From Vogesella indigofera (GTDB lineage Bacteria; Pseudomonadota; Gammaproteobacteria; Burkholderiales; Chromobacteriaceae), in assembly GCF_028548395.1 (NCBI RefSeq), contig NZ_JAQQLA010000003.1, positions 186,001-250,000 of the forward strand: 64,000 nucleotides of DNA. The letters are read 5' to 3'. The notes under the pieces are model-generated. The model was not told the origin of the DNA, did not search any database, and worked only from the letters and a program-made list of their open reading frames with translations. Of this stretch, positions 7,885-16,623 are shown one piece after another. The first letter of the stretch is position 1. Each line of letters opens with the position of its first letter. A program made the position numbers and the translations under genes.

Positions 7885-8778
7885 ATGAAAACCATGAATC
7901 TGAAGCCTGCCACGCTGCTCATCGCCGGCCTGGCAGCCATGTCGTCCTTCGTCCAGGCCCAGACCCTGGACAAGATCCTTGAGACAAACAGGATCACCGT
8001 GTCCTACCGCGAGGCGGCGGTGCCATTCAGCTACCGGCCCGGCCAAGGCAAGGCGATGGGGTTTGCGGTAGATCTGACCGAGGCCATTGTCGGTGACGTG
8101 CGGACAAAGCTGAACAAGCCGGGGCTCGTGGTGGCCTATATGCCGGTCACCGCCCAGGACCGTATCCCCTTGCTGGTGAACGGTAGCTATGACCTGGAGT
8201 GCGGTTCCACCACCAATAACGCTGCCCGCGGCAAGGTCGTCGCGTTCGCGGTCAGCCACTTCTATGCCGGCACCCGTCTGCTGGTGAAAACCGGCAGCAA
8301 GATCAGGAATTACGCCGATCTGGCCGGGCAAACGGTCGCCACCACCGCGGGCAGTACCAACGAGAAAGTCATGCGCAAGTACAGCGCCGATCACAATCTG
8401 GACGTGCAGTTCGTGCTAGCCAAGGACTACGCCGAGTCGCTGGCCTTGCTGGAAAACAATAGCGCAGCTGCGCTGACGCTCGACGATATCCTGCTGTTTG
8501 GCCTGCGTGCCAACGCCAAGGATCCGACCGCGCTGAGCGTCGTCGGTGACACCTTGCAGGTGGAGCCCTACGGCTGCATGCTGCGCAAGGATGATCCCGA
8601 GTTCAAGAAGCTGGTGGATGGCACCATGGCGCGGCTGATGCAGTCCGGCGAGTTTTCCCGGCTGTACCAGAAGTGGTTCGAGTCGCCGATTCCCCCGAAT
8701 GGTGTGGTGCTGAACATGCCGATGAGCGATCGCCTCAAGGTCAACCTGAAGGCGCTCAGCGACCAACCGGAGCAGTAG
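7885..8778 (+). CDS. Periplasmic amino-acid-binding protein, GltI-like (family 3), without permease genes
   Basis: A 297-residue solute-binding protein with a signal peptide (hydrophobic core ending VQAQ). The mature start TLDKILETNRITVSYREAAV and the later DLECGSTTNN are signatures of the glutamate/aspartate-binding protein GltI. It would bind acidic amino acids in the periplasm. No membrane or ATPase components flank it, so it is either an orphan receptor or works with a transporter encoded elsewhere. The start at 7885 has GAAGGA 8 bp upstream. Substrate specificity is inferred from the family. Confidence 0.88.
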   Translation: MKTMNLKPATLLIAGLAAMSSFVQAQTLDKILETNRITVSYREAAVPFSYRPGQGKAMGFAVDLTEAIVGDVRTKLNKPGLVVAYMPVTAQDRIPLLVNGSYDLECGSTTNNAARGKVVAFAVSHFYAGTRLLVKTGSKIRNYADLAGQTVATTAGSTNEKVMRKYSADHNLDVQFVLAKDYAESLALLENNSAAALTLDDILLFGLRANAKDPTALSVVGDTLQVEPYGCMLRKDDPEFKKLVDGTMARLMQSGEFSRLYQKWFESPIPPNGVVLNMPMSDRLKVNLKALSDQPEQ

Positions 8779-9106
8779 GGCGCGGTGGGATCTGGCCACG
8801 GTAGCGCTGCCAGCTGGTGGGGTGGAGCCTGCTCACAAGTGCTGGCCCAGCGGTTTGTGGGGTGTCTCACGCTGAAACGCCCGTCGGAGTCATCCGGCGG
8901 GCGTGCTGTTCTGCTAGGCCCAGTGGCCAGCAACCGGACGGCGTGTCGCCCGGAGTGTCTGAATTCCCGATAAATCCGGCTGTGGTGTCCAATAGTGAAT
9001 GGATTGTGGTGCTGCGGTTGCAGCCAAAACACAGGGCGTGGTGGATCAGCTCTTACGGCAACCTGCCTGTGGTGGTTGACGTGCGGTTGTCGTTCATAGA
9101 GGGGGC
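8779..9106. other. Non-coding stretch between the binding-protein and Sel1 genes
   Basis: About 330 bp. It contains the hairpin at 8877-8904 and, near its end, the ribosome-binding site (GAGGGGG) of the Sel1 gene. Nothing else recognisable. Confidence 0.45.
8877..8904 (+). terminator. Probable terminator of the GltI-like gene
   Basis: A 12-bp stem with one mismatch (ACGCCCGTCGGA / TCCGGCGGGCGT) and a 4-nt loop. It has only a weak T-tract and lies about 100 bp past the stop. Confidence 0.6.
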
Positions 9107-10420
9107 ATGATGAAACCCGAGTTTGCCGTTATTGCCGTAGGGCTGCTGTTGTACCCGCTTGCTGCCAGCGCCGGTATGGAGGAGGCGAGCGCGGCCTATC
9201 AGCGCGGCGAATACGCCGTGGTCTTGCAGGAGTTGACGCCGCTGGCAGCGCAAGGCCATGCCCAGGCTCAGGCTAGACTGGGCATGTTGTATGAACATGG
9301 GCAAGGCGTTGCCCAGGACTATGCCGAGGCCGCCAAGTGGTACCGGCGGGCGGCAAGCCAGGGATTCGCCAAGGCCGAGTATGGTCTTGCCAACCTGTAC
9401 CAGTACGGCCGCGGTGTAGCGCAGGATTACGCGCAGGCCGTCGAGTGGTACCGTGCTGCCGCGGCGCAGGGATTCGCCGCCGCCCAGTCCGCCCTGGGCG
9501 ATATGTACCTGCACGGCAGGGGTGTCAGCCAGAGTCACGCCTTGGCGCACGAGTGGTATCTGAAGGCGGCCGGGCAAGGGGATGCCGATGCACAGTTAAA
9601 CCTGGGTGTGATGAGCGAACAGGGGGAAGGCGTCGCCAAGAATGCGGCCGATGCGGCTGGCTGGTACCGCAAAGCGGCACAGCAGGGCAATGCCAAGGCC
9701 CAGCTATATCTGGGCGATATGTATCGTTTTGGCCATGGAGTTGGCAAGGACGACGCGCAGGCGCTGCAGTGGTACGGCGCGGCCGCCAGACAGGGGCAGG
9801 CGCTCGCACAATATAATCTGGCGATCATGTATGAGCAGGGCCAAGGCGTCGCCAAAAGCGAGGCGGACGCCGCCATGTGGGCGCGCGAGGCAGCCGGCAA
9901 CGAGGTGCCCGGTGCACAAATGCTGCTGGGCACGATGTACCTGCGTGGCCGGGGCGTCGCCAAGAACGAGGATGAGGCCATCAGGTGGTTGCGCTTGGCC
10001 GCCAAGCAGGGATATCAACCTGCGATAAGCCAGCTGGAGCTGGCCGAGCAGTTCCGGGCCGCGGGGCAGGGGGATGCCAAGGCACAGTACGAAGTGGCGC
10101 ACTATCTGGCGATGATGGGCGGCGCCCCGTCGCAGGTGCTCGAGTTCCTGCGTCGCTCCGCCGGGCAGGGTTACCCCGAGGCGCAATATGATCTGGCCGC
10201 ACTCTATGAGCAGGGTGACGCGTTGCCACAAGATCCGGTACAGGCGGCCAACTGGTACCGTAAAGCCGCGGAGCAGGGACTCGCCGCTGCGCAATACCGT
10301 CTCGGCCTGATGTACGAGCAAGGCACGGGCGTGGACAAAAACGCCCAGGAAGCCGAGAGGTGGTACCGCAAGGCCGCCGAACAGGGGCTGGCCAGCGCGA
10401 AAAGCAAACTGAAGAAATAA
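9107..10420 (+). CDS. Exported Sel1-like repeat protein
   Basis: A 437-residue protein with a signal peptide (about 22 residues, ending ASAG) followed by about ten tandem Sel1 (TPR-like) repeats of 36 residues. Each has the pattern A-x-AQ-x-x-LG-x-MY-x-x-G-x-GV-x-x-D-x-x-x-A-x-x-WY-x-x-AA-x-QG. Repeat 8 is degenerate. Such solenoids act as periplasmic or cell-surface protein-protein scaffolds, and the partner cannot be deduced. Strong GAGGGGG site before the ATG. Internal homogeneity of the repeats suggests recent duplication or recombination. Confidence 0.9.
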   Translation: MMKPEFAVIAVGLLLYPLAASAGMEEASAAYQRGEYAVVLQELTPLAAQGHAQAQARLGMLYEHGQGVAQDYAEAAKWYRRAASQGFAKAEYGLANLYQYGRGVAQDYAQAVEWYRAAAAQGFAAAQSALGDMYLHGRGVSQSHALAHEWYLKAAGQGDADAQLNLGVMSEQGEGVAKNAADAAGWYRKAAQQGNAKAQLYLGDMYRFGHGVGKDDAQALQWYGAAARQGQALAQYNLAIMYEQGQGVAKSEADAAMWAREAAGNEVPGAQMLLGTMYLRGRGVAKNEDEAIRWLRLAAKQGYQPAISQLELAEQFRAAGQGDAKAQYEVAHYLAMMGGAPSQVLEFLRRSAGQGYPEAQYDLAALYEQGDALPQDPVQAANWYRKAAEQGLAAAQYRLGLMYEQGTGVDKNAQEAERWYRKAAEQGLASAKSKLKK

Positions 10421-10674
10421 ACCGTATTCCAGCTGTGTTATCCCAGGCGGAAGCCGGGTCCGGAAACCGGCGCTGCCCATCGCGGCGGGTGGCGCCATGT
10501 TGCGGCCAATCTTGTGGCCGCTACGATTCGTCTGTGCCAGCGTTTACATCCGGGCATGCAATAGGCCAAATCATGCCAATGCGCTGTCTATAATGGCTCA
10601 ACGCTGGTCCTCTCTTCGTTACGGTACGCGACGCAGCGTCTTCTGCCTCTTAAATCCTGCACGAGGAACACATC

Positions 10675-11070
10675 ATGAAACGTTTTCAGCGCACGCTCGC
10701 CCTTGTTGTCTGCTGCTCCATGCTCAACGTCAGCATGCTGCAGTCCGCCCAGGCCGCCATGGTGAGCACCGAAGAAGTCGCCCGCCTGGGCGCTACCAGC
10801 AGTCCTGATTCCGGCCACGCCCGGCTGGCCGCGGTGATGGCACGAGACAATGTGCGTAGCGAAATGGAACGTCTCGGCATCGACCCGGCCAGCGCGCAGG
10901 AGCGCGTCGCCGCGCTGACCGACGAGGAAGCGGCCAATCTGGCCGACCAGATTGACAAGGCGCCCGCCGGCGGCATCATCGGCGCCATCCTGTTTGTATT
11001 CTTCGTGTTGCTGGTCACCGATGTCCTCGGCTTTACCAAGGTGTTCCCGTTCACCCGCTCCGTGCGCTGA
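10675..11070 (+). CDS. PA2779-family membrane protein
   Basis: A 131-residue protein with an N-terminal signal peptide (ending AQAAMV), a helical middle section rich in Ala/Glu, and a C-terminal hydrophobic helix (about residues 100-120) preceded by a Pro-Ala-Gly-Gly turn. This matches the PA2779 family of small anchored periplasmic proteins, whose function is not established. It is followed after 11 bp by the PA2778-type peptidase, the same pairing as in Pseudomonas, so the two products probably act together at the inner membrane. Confidence 0.8.
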   Translation: MKRFQRTLALVVCCSMLNVSMLQSAQAAMVSTEEVARLGATSSPDSGHARLAAVMARDNVRSEMERLGIDPASAQERVAALTDEEAANLADQIDKAPAGGIIGAILFVFFVLLVTDVLGFTKVFPFTRSVR

Positions 11071-11081
11071 GCGGTAAGCCG

Positions 11082-12053
11082 ATGCTGACAACGCTGATCC
11101 GGCAGTTGGGGGCGCTACGACTGGCGCTCCCGGCTGCGCTGTGTTCGCTGCTGCTGGCCGCCTGCGCCAGCACGCCGCTGCAGCCGGTCACGCTCGCGCC
11201 CGGTGAGCCGACCCGCGCCGAGCTGGTCGATACCCCGTTCTTCCCCGATGACAGCCATTTCTGCGGCCCGGCGGCGCTGGCGACCAGCCTGTCCGCCGTC
11301 GGGCTGGCGACCACGCCGGCGCAGCTGGTGGGGCAGGTATTCCTGCCGGGGCGGGAAGGCTCGCTGCAGATCGAGATGCTCAGCGGTGCGCGGCGCCAGG
11401 GCGCGGTGGCGATGGTGATCCCCGGCACGCTGACGGCGCTGAAACAGGAAATCGATGCCGGGCATCCGGTGGTGGTGCTGCAGAACCTGGGCTTGTCGTG
11501 GGCGCCGTCCTGGCACTACGCGGTGGTGGTCGGCTACGACCTTGAGCGGGAGCAGTTGCTGCTGCGCTCGGGGCCGATGCGGCGGCAGGTGATGACGCTG
11601 CGCACCTTCGGCCATACCTGGCAGCGCAGCCGGTTCTGGGCCTTCGTCGCGCTGCCGCCGGGGCGTTTGCCGGCGAGTGTCGCGGAACAGGATGCGACGC
11701 GGGCGCTGGTGGCCTTCGAGCGCAACGCCAAGCCGGCGGCGGCGGTCACCGCCTATCGCGCGGCGTTGCAACGTTGGCCGCACAACGCCACGCTGGCGAT
11801 GGGGCTGGGCAATGCGCTGTACGGCGCCGGTGACTTGCCGGCGGCTGTGCAGGTGTTCCGCGACACCGCCACAACGCACCAGCTGGCGGCCGCCTACAAC
11901 AACCTGGCGCGCATCCTGCTGCAACAGGGGCGTGCTGCCGAGGCCCGGCAGGCGGCGACGGATGGCCTGGCACTGGCCGGCCCGCTGCGTGCCACGCTGC
12001 TGGACACGCTGCGCGACATCGAACAGGCCGCCATGTCGCAGCCCGGCTCCTGA
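11082..12053 (+). CDS. PA2778-family cysteine peptidase, C39-like lipoprotein with TPR domain
   Basis: A 323-residue lipoprotein (lipobox LLLAAC, Cys about 27). The first domain is a C39-like papain fold: the catalytic Cys is in DSHFCGPAAL (about residue 61) and the His in WHYAVVVGYD (about 146). A C-terminal domain of about 110 residues has TPR-like helices (AFERNAKPAAAVTAYRAAL and following). C39 peptidases usually cut double-glycine leaders during export, but here the enzyme is not fused to an ABC transporter. The substrate is unknown; the small PA2779-type neighbour is the obvious partner. It contains a dispersed-repeat copy at 11773. Confidence 0.85.
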   Translation: MLTTLIRQLGALRLALPAALCSLLLAACASTPLQPVTLAPGEPTRAELVDTPFFPDDSHFCGPAALATSLSAVGLATTPAQLVGQVFLPGREGSLQIEMLSGARRQGAVAMVIPGTLTALKQEIDAGHPVVVLQNLGLSWAPSWHYAVVVGYDLEREQLLLRSGPMRRQVMTLRTFGHTWQRSRFWAFVALPPGRLPASVAEQDATRALVAFERNAKPAAAVTAYRAALQRWPHNATLAMGLGNALYGAGDLPAAVQVFRDTATTHQLAAAYNNLARILLQQGRAAEARQAATDGLALAGPLRATLLDTLRDIEQAAMSQPGS

Positions 12054-12124
12054 CGCGGCGTTGCTCCCACTTCAACCTCAACGCGGCAAAATAATTGCCC
12101 CGGTGCCGCCAGCTCGCCGCCAGC

Positions 12125-12157
12125 GGCCGCAGTGCGTGGCCAAATCACACTGCGGCC
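12125..12157. repeat. Inverted repeat between convergent genes
   Basis: A 10-bp arm GGCCGCAGTG (12125-12134) pairs with CACTGCGGCC (12148-12157) and overlaps a copy of the dispersed word (12151-12160). There is no T-run, so terminator function is uncertain. Confidence 0.6.
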
Positions 12158-12181
12158 AACCTTGGTCGTCGCCGCTTGTGC

Positions 12182-13330
12182 TCAGTCCTGCTGCCGGAAC
12201 GGCAGATGCTCCGCCATCTCGTCCTGATACTGTGCAACCGCCTGCTGTTCGCGCCGCAGGAAGTCGCCGATCATGCCGCGCAGGCGCGGGTCGGCGATGT
12301 GGAATGCCGACCACGTCGCTTCAGGCACAAAACCGCGGCTGACCTTGTGCTCGCCCTGGGCGCCGGGCTCGAAGTGCTGCAGTCCTTCGCGGATGCAGTA
12401 ATCGATGCCTTCGTAGAAGCACAGCGCAAAGTGCAGGCTGTGGTAATCCGCAGCCGCGCCCCAGTGGCGGCCGTACAGGGTGTCATCGCTGCGGTAGCAG
12501 ATGGCGGCGGCGACCACCGCGTCGCTGGCGTCGCGCGTCAGAAACACCACCAGCTGCCGCGCCAGCGTGCGGCCAATCTCGCGGAAGAAACCGAGGCTGA
12601 ACGCAGGGTGATTGCCGAAGCGGCGGAAGGTCGACACGTAGTGCGGGTAGATCTGCCGCCACAGCGCGTCGTCGATGTCGTCGCCGTGGCGAATTTCGAT
12701 GCGCAGGCCGGCCTCGGCGACGCGACGCCGTTCGCGCTTCACCTTCTTGCGCTTGTCGGCACAGAAGGTGGCGAGGAAGTCGTCGAAGTCGCGGTAGCCG
12801 GCGTTGTGCCAGTGGAACTGGCAACCGCGACGCAGCAGGAAGCCCTGGCTGGCCAGCGCTGCGCGCAGCGCGGCATCGTCGTCCAGATACAGGTATTGCA
12901 GCGAGGACGCCTGTTCGCTGCTAGCCAGCTGCAGGCTGGCGTGCAGCAGCGCGCGGCTGACGCTGGCGCGGTCGGCGTCGCGGTGGATCAGCTGCCGCGC
13001 GCCGCTGGCCGGGGTGTAGGGGATGCCGCACACCAGTTTCGGGTAGTAGCGCTGGCCGAGGCGCTGGTAGGCGTCGGCCCACGCCCAGTCGTGCGAGAAA
13101 TCGCCGAACGAGTGCGTGCGCAGGTACAGCGGCTGCGCGCCAAGCAGGCTGCCGTCGTCGGCGTGCAGCGTGACGTGCGCCGGCTGCCAGCCCAGTGCCG
13201 GCGCCACCGCGCCGTGGCGCTCCGCCGCCGCCAGGAAGGCGTGGCTGAGGAAGGGCGAGCCGGTGACGTTGAGCGCATTCCAAAGGTTGGCCGCAATGTC
13301 GTCGATGGCGGTGTGGAAGCGGCAGTGCAT
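12182..13330 (-). CDS. FemAB-like / GNAT-fold predicted N-acyltransferase (COG3146 type)
   Basis: A 382-residue cytoplasmic protein. The segments GSPFLSHAFL near the N-terminus, CADKRKKVKRERRRV in the middle and FEPGAQGEHKVSRGF near the C-terminus are typical of the DUF482/FemAB-like family of predicted acyltransferases. These transfer acyl or amino-acid groups to an unknown acceptor. The ATG at 13330 is chosen because TGAGG precedes it and the family starts here; the frame is open farther upstream but overlaps the methyltransferase gene. It lies 8 bp after that gene and is probably co-transcribed. Biochemical role unassigned. Confidence 0.85.
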   Translation of the reverse strand: MHCRFHTAIDDIAANLWNALNVTGSPFLSHAFLAAAERHGAVAPALGWQPAHVTLHADDGSLLGAQPLYLRTHSFGDFSHDWAWADAYQRLGQRYYPKLVCGIPYTPASGARQLIHRDADRASVSRALLHASLQLASSEQASSLQYLYLDDDAALRAALASQGFLLRRGCQFHWHNAGYRDFDDFLATFCADKRKKVKRERRRVAEAGLRIEIRHGDDIDDALWRQIYPHYVSTFRRFGNHPAFSLGFFREIGRTLARQLVVFLTRDASDAVVAAAICYRSDDTLYGRHWGAAADYHSLHFALCFYEGIDYCIREGLQHFEPGAQGEHKVSRGFVPEATWSAFHIADPRLRGMIGDFLRREQQAVAQYQDEMAEHLPFRQQD

Positions 13331-13338
13331 CGCGGGCC

Positions 13339-13950
13339 TCAGGGACGGCGCCACACGCTGGCCAGCCACGGTTGCTGCTCGCGTGGCAGGCCCGGCGGGC
13401 GGTAGTAGTGTTCCAGCGGGGCAAAGCCGGCGGCCTGCAACAGCGCCTGCCATTGCGGCCAACTGTGCCAGCAGCCGTAGCGCTCGCCCTGCCAGCCTTC
13501 CTCGCCGTTGCCGCGCGGATTGGAGCAGAACAGCACGCCGCCGGGCTTGAGGGTGGCGAACAACTGCGCCAGCACCCGCGGCAGCTCGGCACTAGGGATG
13601 TGGAACAGCGCGGCATTGGCGAACACGCCGTCGAAGTGCGCCGCCGGCAGTTGCAGCTGCAGGAAGTCCTGCTGCCATACCTCGCAGCCGCTGTACTCGC
13701 GCGCCATCGCTACGAAGCGCGCCGCGCCGTCCAGCCCGATCGCCCGGTGGCCGAGGTCATGAAACGTCTTCAGGTCGCGCCCCGGGCCGCAGCCGAAATC
13801 GAGGATGGTCTGTGGCGCCGGCGGCAGGTGGCGCAGCAGGCTGGCGATGTTCTGGCTGACGTCGTGGTCGCGGGTGCCTTGCCAGAAGTCGTCGGCGTTG
13901 CGCTGGTAGTGCGCCAGCGTGCGCTGGCTGATGCGCGGATCGGTTGCCAT
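13339..13950 (-). CDS. Class I SAM-dependent methyltransferase
   Basis: A 203-residue Rossmann-fold methyltransferase. Motif I is ILDFGCGPGRDL (about residues 49-60), an acidic residue follows beta 2 (GLDG), and a post-motif region (DFLQLQLP...FDGVFANAALFHIP) contains the usual substrate-side aromatic/His. The substrate is not recognisable; relatives act on small molecules or tRNA. It is the first gene of a two-gene minus-strand unit with the FemAB-like gene. Confidence 0.88.
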   Translation of the reverse strand: MATDPRISQRTLAHYQRNADDFWQGTRDHDVSQNIASLLRHLPPAPQTILDFGCGPGRDLKTFHDLGHRAIGLDGAARFVAMAREYSGCEVWQQDFLQLQLPAAHFDGVFANAALFHIPSAELPRVLAQLFATLKPGGVLFCSNPRGNGEEGWQGERYGCWHSWPQWQALLQAAGFAPLEHYYRPPGLPREQQPWLASVWRRP

Positions 13951-14071
13951 GGCGGACGGATGGGGGTGGTGGTGATGGCCGATTGTAAGCGCTGTCGCCC
14001 GGCAGTGGGCAGGCGTGGCGCGCCTGTTCTGCTAAACTAGCGCGATTTCCACCTTGCCGGACGTAATCGTC

Positions 14072-15367
14072 ATGCATGTCAGCTTTCAACACCGCCGCCA
14101 GCGCCTGCTGGCGCAACTGGGCGACGCAATCGCCATCCTGCCCACCGCGCCGGAAGTGATCCGCAACGCCGATGCCCACTATCCCTACCGTGGCGACAGC
14201 CATTTCCTGTACCTGACCGGCTTTAGCGAGCCGGAAGCGGTGCTGGTGCTGGACGGCAAGGCCGGCAAGGCGCTGCTGTTCTGTCGCGACAAGAATCCGG
14301 ACAGCGAGATCTGGGACGGCTTCCGCTATGGCCCGGCTGCGGCGGCGGAGGCGTTCGGCTTTGACGAGGCGTACAGCATCGGCGAGCTGGACCAGCGCCT
14401 GCCACCGTTGCTGGCCGACCACGCGGCGTTGTACTGGGCGGTGGGGCGCGACACCGGCTGGGATGCGCACATCGCCGGCTATCTGCAGCAGGCACGGCTG
14501 CAGGCGCGCGTCGGCAAGGACGCGCCGCAGCAGTACGGCGATCTGCTGGCGCTGATCGACGAGATGCGCCTGATCAAAGACGAGCGTGAAATCGCCGTGT
14601 TACAACAGGCCGGCCGCATTTCCGCCGAAGCGCACGTCCGCGCGATGCAGGCCTGTCGCCCCGGCATGATGGAGTACCAGATCGAGGCCGAGCTGCTGCA
14701 TCACTTCGTGCGCCACGGCGCGCGGCAGCCGGCGTACGAGAGCATCGTCGCCGGCGGCGCCAACGCCTGCACGCTGCACTATGCGGCCAACAATGCCCGC
14801 CTCAACGACGGCGATCTGCTATTGATCGATGCCGGCTGCGAGTTCAACGGCTACGCTGGAGACATCACCCGCACCTTTCCGGTCAACGGCCGTTTCAGCG
14901 GCGCGCAGCGCGACGTGTACGAGGTGGTGCTGGCGGCGCAGCTGGCGGCGATTGCCGCGGTACAGCCCGGCGCGCGGCTGGATGCGCCGGCCGACGCCGC
15001 GCTGCAGGTGCTGGTGCAGGGCATGCTGGACCTGAAACTGCTGGCCGGCAGCGTGGCCGGGGTGATCGAATCCGGCGACTACCGCCGCTTCTACATGCAC
15101 GGCATCGGCCATTTCATCGGCCTGGACGTGCACGATGTCGGCGCTCGCCGTCCGGGCGGGCAGTGGCGCAGTTTCCAGAGCGGCATGTGCACCACCATCG
15201 AGCCGGGGCTGTACATCCGCCCGGACGACCGCGTGCCGGTGGCGTTCCACAACATCGGCATCCGGATTGAAGACAACGTGCTGGTGACCGACGACGGCCA
15301 CCAGGTGTACTCCGACGACGTACCGAAGCGCATCGACGACATCGAAGCGCTGATGAAACAACATTGA
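14072..15367 (+). CDS. pepP: Xaa-Pro aminopeptidase PepP
   Basis: A 431-residue M24 metallopeptidase that removes N-terminal residues preceding proline. It has the N-terminal AMP_N domain (1-130) followed by the pita-bread catalytic domain. The five metal ligands are visible: Asp253, Asp264, His347, Glu377 and Glu400, holding two Mn2+. The ATG at 14072 is preferred to the TTG at 14054 because the family N-terminus (HRRQ near residue 8) aligns. It begins the conserved pepP-ubiH-ubiI-type cluster also seen in gammaproteobacteria. Confidence 0.95.
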   Translation: MHVSFQHRRQRLLAQLGDAIAILPTAPEVIRNADAHYPYRGDSHFLYLTGFSEPEAVLVLDGKAGKALLFCRDKNPDSEIWDGFRYGPAAAAEAFGFDEAYSIGELDQRLPPLLADHAALYWAVGRDTGWDAHIAGYLQQARLQARVGKDAPQQYGDLLALIDEMRLIKDEREIAVLQQAGRISAEAHVRAMQACRPGMMEYQIEAELLHHFVRHGARQPAYESIVAGGANACTLHYAANNARLNDGDLLLIDAGCEFNGYAGDITRTFPVNGRFSGAQRDVYEVVLAAQLAAIAAVQPGARLDAPADAALQVLVQGMLDLKLLAGSVAGVIESGDYRRFYMHGIGHFIGLDVHDVGARRPGGQWRSFQSGMCTTIEPGLYIRPDDRVPVAFHNIGIRIEDNVLVTDDGHQVYSDDVPKRIDDIEALMKQH

Positions 15368-15402
15368 CTCCGAACGAGGCCGCCGCGAGAGGCGGAACGA
15401 GC

Positions 15403-16569
15403 ATGCAAGGCGTACCCGAACATAGTGAGATTGTCATCGTTGGCGGCGGGCCGGTCGGCGCGCTGGCGGCATTGCGGCTGGCGCAGGCCGGCCGTGACGT
15501 GACGCTGATCGAGGCACGGGCCAAGGATGCGCCGCTGCGCGATGCGCGAGCGCTGGCGCTGTCGTGGTACAGCCGCCAGCAGCTGGCCGCCGCCGGCGCC
15601 TGGCCGGACGAGCTGCCGGCGACGGTGATCGACAGCGTGCACGTGTCGCAGCAGGGCGGTTTCGGCCGCACCGTGCTGACGCAGCAGGATCTGGGCCTGC
15701 CGCATCTGGGCGCGGTGGTGGACTATCCGGCGCTGACCGCGGCGCTGGCAACGGCGCTGGAGCAGGCCGGCGTGCGCGTGCTGTGGCAGGCGCGGGTGAG
15801 CAAGGTCGCGTCGCTGGCGCGCTACGCCAGCGTGTCGCTGACCCTGCACGAACAGCAGCATCTGCTGACCTGCCGGCTGCTGGTGCTGGCCGAGGGCGGC
15901 GCGCTGGCGGAATCGCTGCCCGGCATCCAGCGCCATGTGCACGACTATCAGCAAAGCGCGGTGCTGGCGATGGTCAATGCCAGTCAGCCGCACCGCAATA
16001 TGGCGTACGAGCGCTTCTCGGCGCAGGGGCCGTTTGCGCTGCTGCCGCACGGCGAACAGATGATGCTGGTGTGGACGCGCAGCCACGACGAGGCGGCACG
16101 ACTGCACGCCGCCGACGGCAGCGTGCTGCTGGCCGAACTGCAGCAGGCCTTCGGCGAGCGGCTGGGCAAGTTTGTCAGCGTCGGCGAACGCGCGGTGTTC
16201 CCGCTGGCGCTGCGACAGCTCAACAGCGTGCACAGCGGCCGCGTGGTGATGATCGGCAATGCGGCGCAGACCATGCACCCGGTGGCGGCGCAGGGTTTCA
16301 ACCTCGGCCTGCGCGATGCGGTCGGGCTGGTGGCGGCGCTAGAGGGTGCCGCTGATCCGGGCGATGCCGCGCTGCTGCGCCGCTACGGTGCCGCGCGCCG
16401 CGTCGACAGCCACGCGGTGGTCGGCTTCACCCACGGCCTGGTGCGGCTGTTTGACGGCCAAGGCATCGCGGTGAAGGCGCTGCGCGGGCTGGGCATGAGC
16501 GCCATCGATGCGGTACCGCCGCTGCGCAAGGCGTTTGCCGGGCATCTGGTATTCGGTGTCGGCGTCTGA
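15403..16569 (+). CDS. ubiH: 2-octaprenyl-6-methoxyphenol hydroxylase UbiH
   Basis: A 388-residue flavoprotein monooxygenase of ubiquinone biosynthesis. It has an N-terminal FAD dinucleotide fold (VIVGGGPVGALAA, about residues 11-23) and the second FAD motif GNAAQTMHPVAAQGFNLG. The Gln in GNAAQ is typical of UbiH rather than UbiF/UbiI. The start at 15403 (ATG) gives the usual N-terminus; a TTG at 15364 overlapping the pepP stop would add 13 residues and is a possible coupled start. It works with the next gene in hydroxylating the quinone ring. A palindromic repeat immediately follows the stop. Confidence 0.92.
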   Translation: MQGVPEHSEIVIVGGGPVGALAALRLAQAGRDVTLIEARAKDAPLRDARALALSWYSRQQLAAAGAWPDELPATVIDSVHVSQQGGFGRTVLTQQDLGLPHLGAVVDYPALTAALATALEQAGVRVLWQARVSKVASLARYASVSLTLHEQQHLLTCRLLVLAEGGALAESLPGIQRHVHDYQQSAVLAMVNASQPHRNMAYERFSAQGPFALLPHGEQMMLVWTRSHDEAARLHAADGSVLLAELQQAFGERLGKFVSVGERAVFPLALRQLNSVHSGRVVMIGNAAQTMHPVAAQGFNLGLRDAVGLVAALEGAADPGDAALLRRYGAARRVDSHAVVGFTHGLVRLFDGQGIAVKALRGLGMSAIDAVPPLRKAFAGHLVFGVGV

Positions 16570-16589
16570 TGCGGCCAACGTTGGCCGCA
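16570..16589. repeat. Perfect palindrome of the dispersed repeat between two ubi genes
   Basis: TGCGGCCAACGTTGGCCGCA starts directly after the UbiH stop codon. There is no T-tract, and the next gene starts 34 bp later in the same direction, so termination here would split the operon. Confidence 0.9.
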
Positions 16590-16623
16590 AGCATCGGCAG
16601 CCGGACACAACTGAAAGAGAAAC

